Below the pieces are notes generated by a model, which saw only the letters and a program-made list of their open reading frames with translations, was not told where the DNA came from and ran no database searches. From Pseudisothecium myosuroides (lineage: Eukaryota; Streptophyta; Bryopsida; Hypnales; Lembophyllaceae), in contig OX637289.1 in NCBI GenBank assembly GCA_951799445.1, positions 1,302,001 through 1,366,000 on the forward strand: a stretch of DNA of 64,000 bases, read 5' to 3'. This document shows positions 59,269-64,000 of this stretch, piece after piece; the stretch's first letter is position 1; every line of letters begins with the position of its first letter. The translations under genes were made by a program, and so were the position numbers.

Positions 59269-59847
59269 TTAGGGACACGATTGCACGGGAAGGGAACTAG
59301 AAGCACGGCGACGGGTGGGAACAAAAACCCCAAGAACAGGGTGCAGCTTCACGTTCTGCTGCAACAATGGAGTACTCGCCCCAGCAACATCCGAAACTTC
59401 TGAGCCTGGAATCACAGTTGGCGCTGAATCCACTGCAGCAAACCCTGAGCAATCGGAGCTCTGAGTCTTAGAAACCAGAGTCCCCATTGGAGTCCCCACT
59501 GGCGTACCCACAGCAGGTGTATCAGTTCCAAGTGCAGCTTCCGAAAGACAAAAGAGGCGCGCAGAAGGAAACCCACTCAACGGGAATCGGACCGGGCAAT
59601 GCGGGAGTACGCCAGTGCTGCCGCAGGGACCCGTGGCCACATTTACCCCAAGCACGGCGTGTGGCTTCACCGATTGCCATCTTCGGAGGGTACTGTCAAC
59701 GATTCGCGCGGTCCGCGCTCGTCGTGGAACATCGACTGGGGGCCACTGTAATCCAGCGCTGGAGAAAGACTCCTCCAAAGGCTCGGCCAATGAACGAGCC
59801 TCCATGGGCTCCGGAGCTGCGGTCCTGGACTGCCGGGTGGACTTCAT
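59269..59847 (-). CDS. Gene 2, long form (192 residues), module D
   Basis: Starts at the ATG equivalent to 18425 in A (AAACATGAAG); the upstream ATG of B/C is GTG here and a 2-base deletion separates the frames. It keeps both motifs, VKPHAVLGVNVATG (about residue 60) and VKLHPVLGVFVPTRRR near the end, and the VGTPVGTPMGTLV run. The C-terminal tail differs from A (SSSLPVQSCP). Many amino-acid differences from A lie between the motifs, not in them. The family is unknown; it is divergent from gene 1 at 61414. Confidence 0.55.
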   Translation of the reverse strand: MKSTRQSRTAAPEPMEARSLAEPLEESFSSAGLQWPPVDVPRRARTARIVDSTLRRWQSVKPHAVLGVNVATGPCGSTGVLPHCPVRFPLSGFPSARLFCLSEAALGTDTPAVGTPVGTPMGTLVSKTQSSDCSGFAAVDSAPTVIPGSEVSDVAGASTPLLQQNVKLHPVLGVFVPTRRRASSSLPVQSCP

Positions 59848-59925
59848 GTTTGCTTCTCCGCTTGGGACTCGCTGCACTGGCTGCAATGTTTCGCTTCACT
59901 TTGCGGACGGGAGATGGCGGCTCTC

Positions 59926-59934
59926 AATATATAT
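59926..59934 (-). promoter_or_regulatory. TATA box of gene 2, module D
   Basis: ATATATATT on the minus strand followed by GAGAGCCGCCATCTCCCG, as in A. Confidence 0.6.
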
Positions 59935-61413
59935 GTTTAACTGAGGACCGAGATGACTGATGTTAGTTGGTGGAACTGCTCCCAGCTTATTTAGTTCGAT
60001 CCCGATGAGATGAATTCCAGTCGATTTCGACGAACTGCAAGAGGAGAGTAAATGTACATGTCAATGATTGAACCCAATGGAATTCATGAACTACGTTTCG
60101 CCATATTCGTTAAATTAAATGAGAAGGACTAGGGTTTTTGGCATATTTCTAGACTCAGGTCTGCATCTCACTAGATCTAGGTATTTACAGCTACGATTCA
60201 ACTATGCAGTTCCTGCCCTGTATAATATAGTTGCATTCACTGCATTACTTAGCTGTAGGTTGAATATAATATGCTTTGGTCAGTGAAATACGAACACAAG
60301 TTCCAATCAGTGCATTCATCTGCGAGAATATATCACATTGAACTGGATGCTTAGTCCTCTCTAGCTAGACGGTTGGAAAATTTGTGACGATTCTATCTTA
60401 AAAAGTGTTTGACTGGCAGTTACTTAATTGCAATAAATTCATGACGGGAGAAATACCGCACGTTCACTTGCATGTTGCAAACAAGACGAAGACGAGTTTG
60501 ATTAGCACACGTACCTGGAAGGAAACAATGATGAGGGGCCTTCTCCGATCGAATAGTTCTCCGTAGGTCGTCTCCAGCTCTATTCGCCTTCACTGAGTGC
60601 CTGCAAATTACTATCGCTTGACGATCGAGAAGCAAAGTACCTGAAGACCTAGCTCAGAGCCCTGGCCTCAAAGCAAAAAACTTAAAGCCAAGATTGAAAT
60701 GACTGTGTGTCTCTACAGGGCCAAGGGCCAATCTTTATAGTCCGGTTCACTAGCCTCAGTTGTGGAATTTCTGGCGCTGGCTTGATTGAAAGACTCGGTA
60801 GTTACTCATTTTACCCACTCCCCGAGACGGGCAAACTTATCTATTCAAATAATCATGTGCATTGAAACTCTAGAATTCTAGAGAAAGAGGAATTCCAGAT
60901 TAATTCCAACAGATAAATTGGTTTACACGACGCCTCGGCGGTTGGATCTCGAAGCCGCTCGAGCCATTATCGATTGCCATAGTCTCGTATTGGAGACCAA
61001 TCTCGGCAGCCGGTTTTGGGTGAAGAGCAATGGATGGTCTCGCGAGTTGGGAAGGCAAATAAAAAGGGGTTCCAACCAGAGATTGAATCATTTTTCTGCG
61101 ACTTGGGCTTTGAAGGCGCTGCACCAGTCCAACTGCTCTGGATCGCTTCGAGGGCCGTTGCAATAGGTACTCAGTTCGACCTTGGGTTCATTTTCTTGCT
61201 CAAGTTTACTAGATCATTTGTGGTGTAGTTGGTGATGCTGGAAATCAATTACATTTTGTCAGCACCAGGGGACGTTAATTCCAAAGAGACCTTACCTCCA
61301 AGTTCAGTACTTGCCATGTTTGATCGAGTTGGTTGTTCATGTTGCAGTGTTGCAGCTAGCGCTTGTTGATTGCATCGACTAGGGGCACTGTCGACGTCCC
61401 GCCAGGTCCCTCC
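59935..61413. other. Divergent intergenic region, module D
   Basis: Same layout as in B. A one-base deletion in CTCGAGCC changes the frame of the open-frame-rich block relative to A, B and C, the main reason for not calling it protein. It contains GTTCGATCCC near 60.0 kb, which is not part of a tRNA. Confidence 0.45.
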
Positions 61414-61800
61414 ATGGAGAACCCAAATGAGAGCAACCTGAGTCGGGCTGAGTTCATGGACAAGCATCGCGACATCATTGACAAATCTGCGAAGTATATG
61501 GAGCTGCAGCGGGAACGCGTCGCTAAAGCCAAACGAGATGCAGCACTTGCTCAGCAGTATCTAATGAACAGTAAGGAGAATGAGAATGAGCGAGCGATGA
61601 AGTATCGTCCATTGACCACGGAGCAACACCGATTGAACAAGGCGGCCCGGAGGGCATCCCGTCGTGCCAAGAACGCGATGGCTGCGACTTCGAACTCGGC
61701 TGGCTCCAGCTCGCGAACTGTTTTCGAGGACGTGACCGTTCTCCAGTTGCAACTGGAGACTCAGGCCGACGTACGGGAATTCTTGCAATCGATTAGTTAG
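61414..61800 (+). CDS. Gene 1: unknown 128-residue charged protein, module D
   Basis: Intact copy that differs from B/C by single codons (Y to H, Q to E, Q to R, I to M, changes around VTVLQLQLET) and by one in-frame codon deletion (KENENE for KENYENE). The frame is kept despite the indel. Most base differences alter the protein, so selection against change is not evident from this pair. It has the same start context CTCCATGG and the same end REFLQSIS. Confidence 0.6.
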   Translation: MENPNESNLSRAEFMDKHRDIIDKSAKYMELQRERVAKAKRDAALAQQYLMNSKENENERAMKYRPLTTEQHRLNKAARRASRRAKNAMAATSNSAGSSSRTVFEDVTVLQLQLETQADVREFLQSIS

Positions 61801-62136
61801 TCCATCTGTGAGTGACAGAGTGCTAATCTTCGTTGCAAAGGCTTTCAGTCACGTAGCTAGTATGGTCAACTTCGTTTACTTTGACGACATTCTGGAACCG
61901 AAACTTGTGACATGTACCTTCAGGGCACAAACTAGGATCGGACAGGTACGATGGTTTGATGGTTTGAAGTTCCTGCTGGGCGAGCGTCCTGAAGCCTGGA
62001 ACAAGCCAAATCTATATCGCCAATTTAATGGAAGTGAGGTTTAGTCAATCGATCTGTCTAGTTCGAATTGGGCTTTGGGCTACAGATATTAAGTACTTGT
62101 CGCCAAATCGTGACTTGGGCTGTTGGCCGGAACTGG

Positions 62137-62142
62137 AATAAA
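62137..62142 (+). promoter_or_regulatory. Possible poly(A) signal of gene 1, module D
   Basis: AATAAA about 340 bases after the stop, as in the other modules. Confidence 0.4.
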
Positions 62143-62765
62143 TCTTTGACAATTTGGCAGCTGGACTGCCGTAATATCTCTGAGCTCAGTTAGTTTGCTG
62201 GGGTTGCCCGATGATTGTTGTTTAGCAATAATGATGAAGCTTTGCTTAATTACGCCGTAGCAGAGACATCGGATACTGCTTCTTAAATTCTATGAATGAG
62301 CCCGCCTAAACCGTCGTGAGGTGAAGCTCGAGGTGAATTATCTAAGTTGTTAAGGGCTTGAGGCTAGAATACCTGAAGGTATCGAGGTTACCAGCCACCC
62401 AAGTTTCAAATGTCTGGACGCACTTCACATAGATTAATCATTCAAGTGGCTTTGCAGGCTTTAGTACTTGCCCTTCTCCAAAATTTAGTTATCTCAATAA
62501 TAGGAGACTTGTGAAATTGTGAAATGTACATAAGCATGAGAAGTCTATAGAGAATAGGAAAAATTATTTGAAAAATTAATTAATAATGGTCTATTTATAA
62601 TAGTTTTAGGAAGGTGGTCAATTGGTTATGCTCCAGGATTAGTAGATTACCATCAAAATTACGTTTTTCAATTTTCATGTATCAAAATTCATATACAAAG
62701 ATGATGGCTTCAAAGCCATCTATACCACATACCATTAAATATTTTTAGAATCTTGCATGCAAATA

Positions 62766-62920
62766 TATGGGCATTTTCATTAAAATGGCGGTATGTCAAG
62801 TGCCACTTTGACGGTGTGCCATTCTCACCATCTAAGACATGTACTAATTTAGAATGGCCGTTCTGAATTGTTTTCATGCCATTTTAAAGTAATATCGCCA
62901 TTTTAATGAAATTGTCCATA
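62766..62920. mobile_element. TATGG-family MITE with TA target duplication
   Basis: Starts TATGGGCATTTTCATTAAAA and ends TTTTAATGAAATTGTCCATA, flanked by TA. The arm B equivalent near 33.95 kb reads GCATGCAAATATGCAATTGC, an empty site. TA duplication and this size fit a Tc1/mariner (Stowaway-like) MITE. Confidence 0.75.
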
Positions 62921-63059
62921 TATGCAATAGCTTCCTAATCTATTAGAGGATTATTCCCTCCTATTGAAGTTCTAAGAATAGGCACTCAATTTAGTAAACC
63001 AAATACTTGAGAATGGATATTCAATTCATCAAATATCTTAAAGTGGATACTCAAATAGA

Positions 63060-63225
63060 ACCGATATTTTGTTAAAATGGTGGCATTCCACAAACTTGAC
63101 ACTTTCACCATTTCATATTTAGACCATGCGGACGATGCAGTGTAAAATCTATACCTGTCCTAGAAATGAATGGCAAAATGGTGTATAGAACAACTCCATT
63201 TTAATAAAATTATCCATATAGGTTC
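63060..63225. mobile_element. TATGG-family MITE, module D
   Basis: Orthologue of 37741-37902, with ends TTTTGTTAAAATGGTGGCATT and CCATTTTAATAAAATTATCCATA. Confidence 0.6.
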
Positions 63226-63330
63226 TTCTAAACCCTAAAAAGTTAAAAGTAGTGTGATACATTTTCAAAAATCAATAATCTTTTGTTCAGTAATTTTTAA
63301 AGAACTAACAAGTCTAGTTTGGATATTTTC

Positions 63331-63849
63331 CCCAGGTGTGCAACTCCCATATTATATGGCCTTGAATACAATCACTTATAATGCATTTTAGTCCAATCGC
63401 AAGGGATATAATTTATTTTAATGAAGGAAATTCTTGTAGCCTTTTTACTAAGGAATCCAAAAATGTAATTATATATATGAAGTGAATATTTTTTGAAGAC
63501 AATAATAGTATAAAAAAAAAACTAATTATATGAGTTTTTTTAATACATGTATCCTGGGACAAACTACAAAAATTTTGGGCTTTTTAATAAAAATTTAATT
63601 TTAATTGGAGGGAACTTTTTGTATAAAATTTTTAAAACTATGCTTAGATGTTTCAATTCTTCATATATTTTGTGAGTTTTTTTCTAACATGTATGCAATC
63701 CAACATTTTTTACATTTTATTTTTTAAAATTTGGTCTTCACTTTACTTTTTAGTCTTTTTAATTTAATATATTTTTTATAAAAGCCGTCCTTTAAGCCGT
63801 TTTAATGCCAGTGCCCCCTGTATATAATGTATGAGTTGCATACCCAGAG
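63331..63849 (+). mobile_element. hAT-like short element, copy 2
   Basis: It interrupts the module sequence TCTAGTTTGGATATTTTC, which resumes as TATTTTCAAGGATTGG, giving a 7-8-base duplication (TATTTTC). Ends CCAGGTGTGCAACTC and GAGTTGCATACCCAG are inverted. An 8-base duplication with CAGGT-type ends fits hAT, but there is no transposase to confirm it. Confidence 0.6.
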
Positions 63850-64000
63850 TATTTTCAAGGATTGGATGAGGGATTGGACAAGTTCTATTGATTATCTACA
63901 TGCAAGGATTTGTTTAAGGTCATTTTAATAAATATACAAAAGTTAAAAGGATTTTTTCAATTTTAATGTCAAACTGACATTTAATAAGTAAAATCATATT

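Larger units (their letters stand above)
52170..64000 (-). repeat. Module D: outer right copy of the duplicated unit
   Basis: Inverted counterpart of module A from about 28.15 kb back to about 12.0 kb, cut by the window end. It carries intact gene 1 and long gene 2, lacks several A insertions, and has its own (55.75, 56.49, 62.77 and 63.33 kb). The AT-rich 52.75-54.5 kb part holds no conserved gene. A short direct repeat GCACCGGAATACC occurs twice near 52.86-52.89 kb. Confidence 0.8.

Overview
This is AT-rich, gene-poor, repeat-dominated nuclear DNA from a eukaryote. Nothing looks prokaryotic: there are no operons, no ribosome-binding sites and no recognised housekeeping genes. CACTA-type and other MITEs, TTAA-flanked elements and TATA boxes ahead of tiny GC-richer genes fit a plant-like genome, but no gene identifies the species and I do not name one.

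The dominant structure is a nested set of inverted duplications. In the centre is a near-identical palindrome: left arm B (about 30.08-40.29 kb) and right arm C (about 41.64-52.0 kb) around a 1.34 kb single-copy spacer. For the inner 10 kb, position x on the left pairs with 81932-x on the right, so there is no net indel. Outside it lies an older, more diverged inverted pair: module A (about 9.3-28.15 kb) and module D (about 52.17 kb to the window end). A fifth partial copy, E (about 28.9-29.9 kb), sits between A and B. A and C run in one direction, B and D in the other.

Each full module carries the same cassette of two small, GC-richer genes, divergently arranged with about 1.5 kb between their start codons. 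Gene 1 encodes 128-129 residues (acidic start, long charged helix, strongly basic patch). It is intact in B, C and D and frameshifted in A by an 8-bp tandem duplication. Gene 2 encodes 195 residues in A and 192 in D, with two copies of a VKxHxVLG motif. It is cut to 88 residues in B and C by an in-frame deletion and frameshifted in E. Gene 2 has a TATA box in every full module. I recognise neither protein family.

The rest is mostly non-autonomous transposable elements. I define these by terminal inverted repeats, target duplications and, in several cases, empty sites in sister modules: a 4-bp-TSD family (termini GGGTSATTGCAAG), a TTAA family (termini CCCCTAAAGGACC), CACTA-ended 222-bp perfect-hairpin MITEs, a foldback family with GTGACTTG ends, a TATGG-ended MITE family, a possible hAT-like element and a TAA-flanked Tourist-like MITE. 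The left 4.8 kb is a different, less AT-rich block with a 20-21-bp minisatellite and internal duplications. Coordinates of repeat boundaries were read by eye and may be off by a few bases, or by tens of bases for the large modules.
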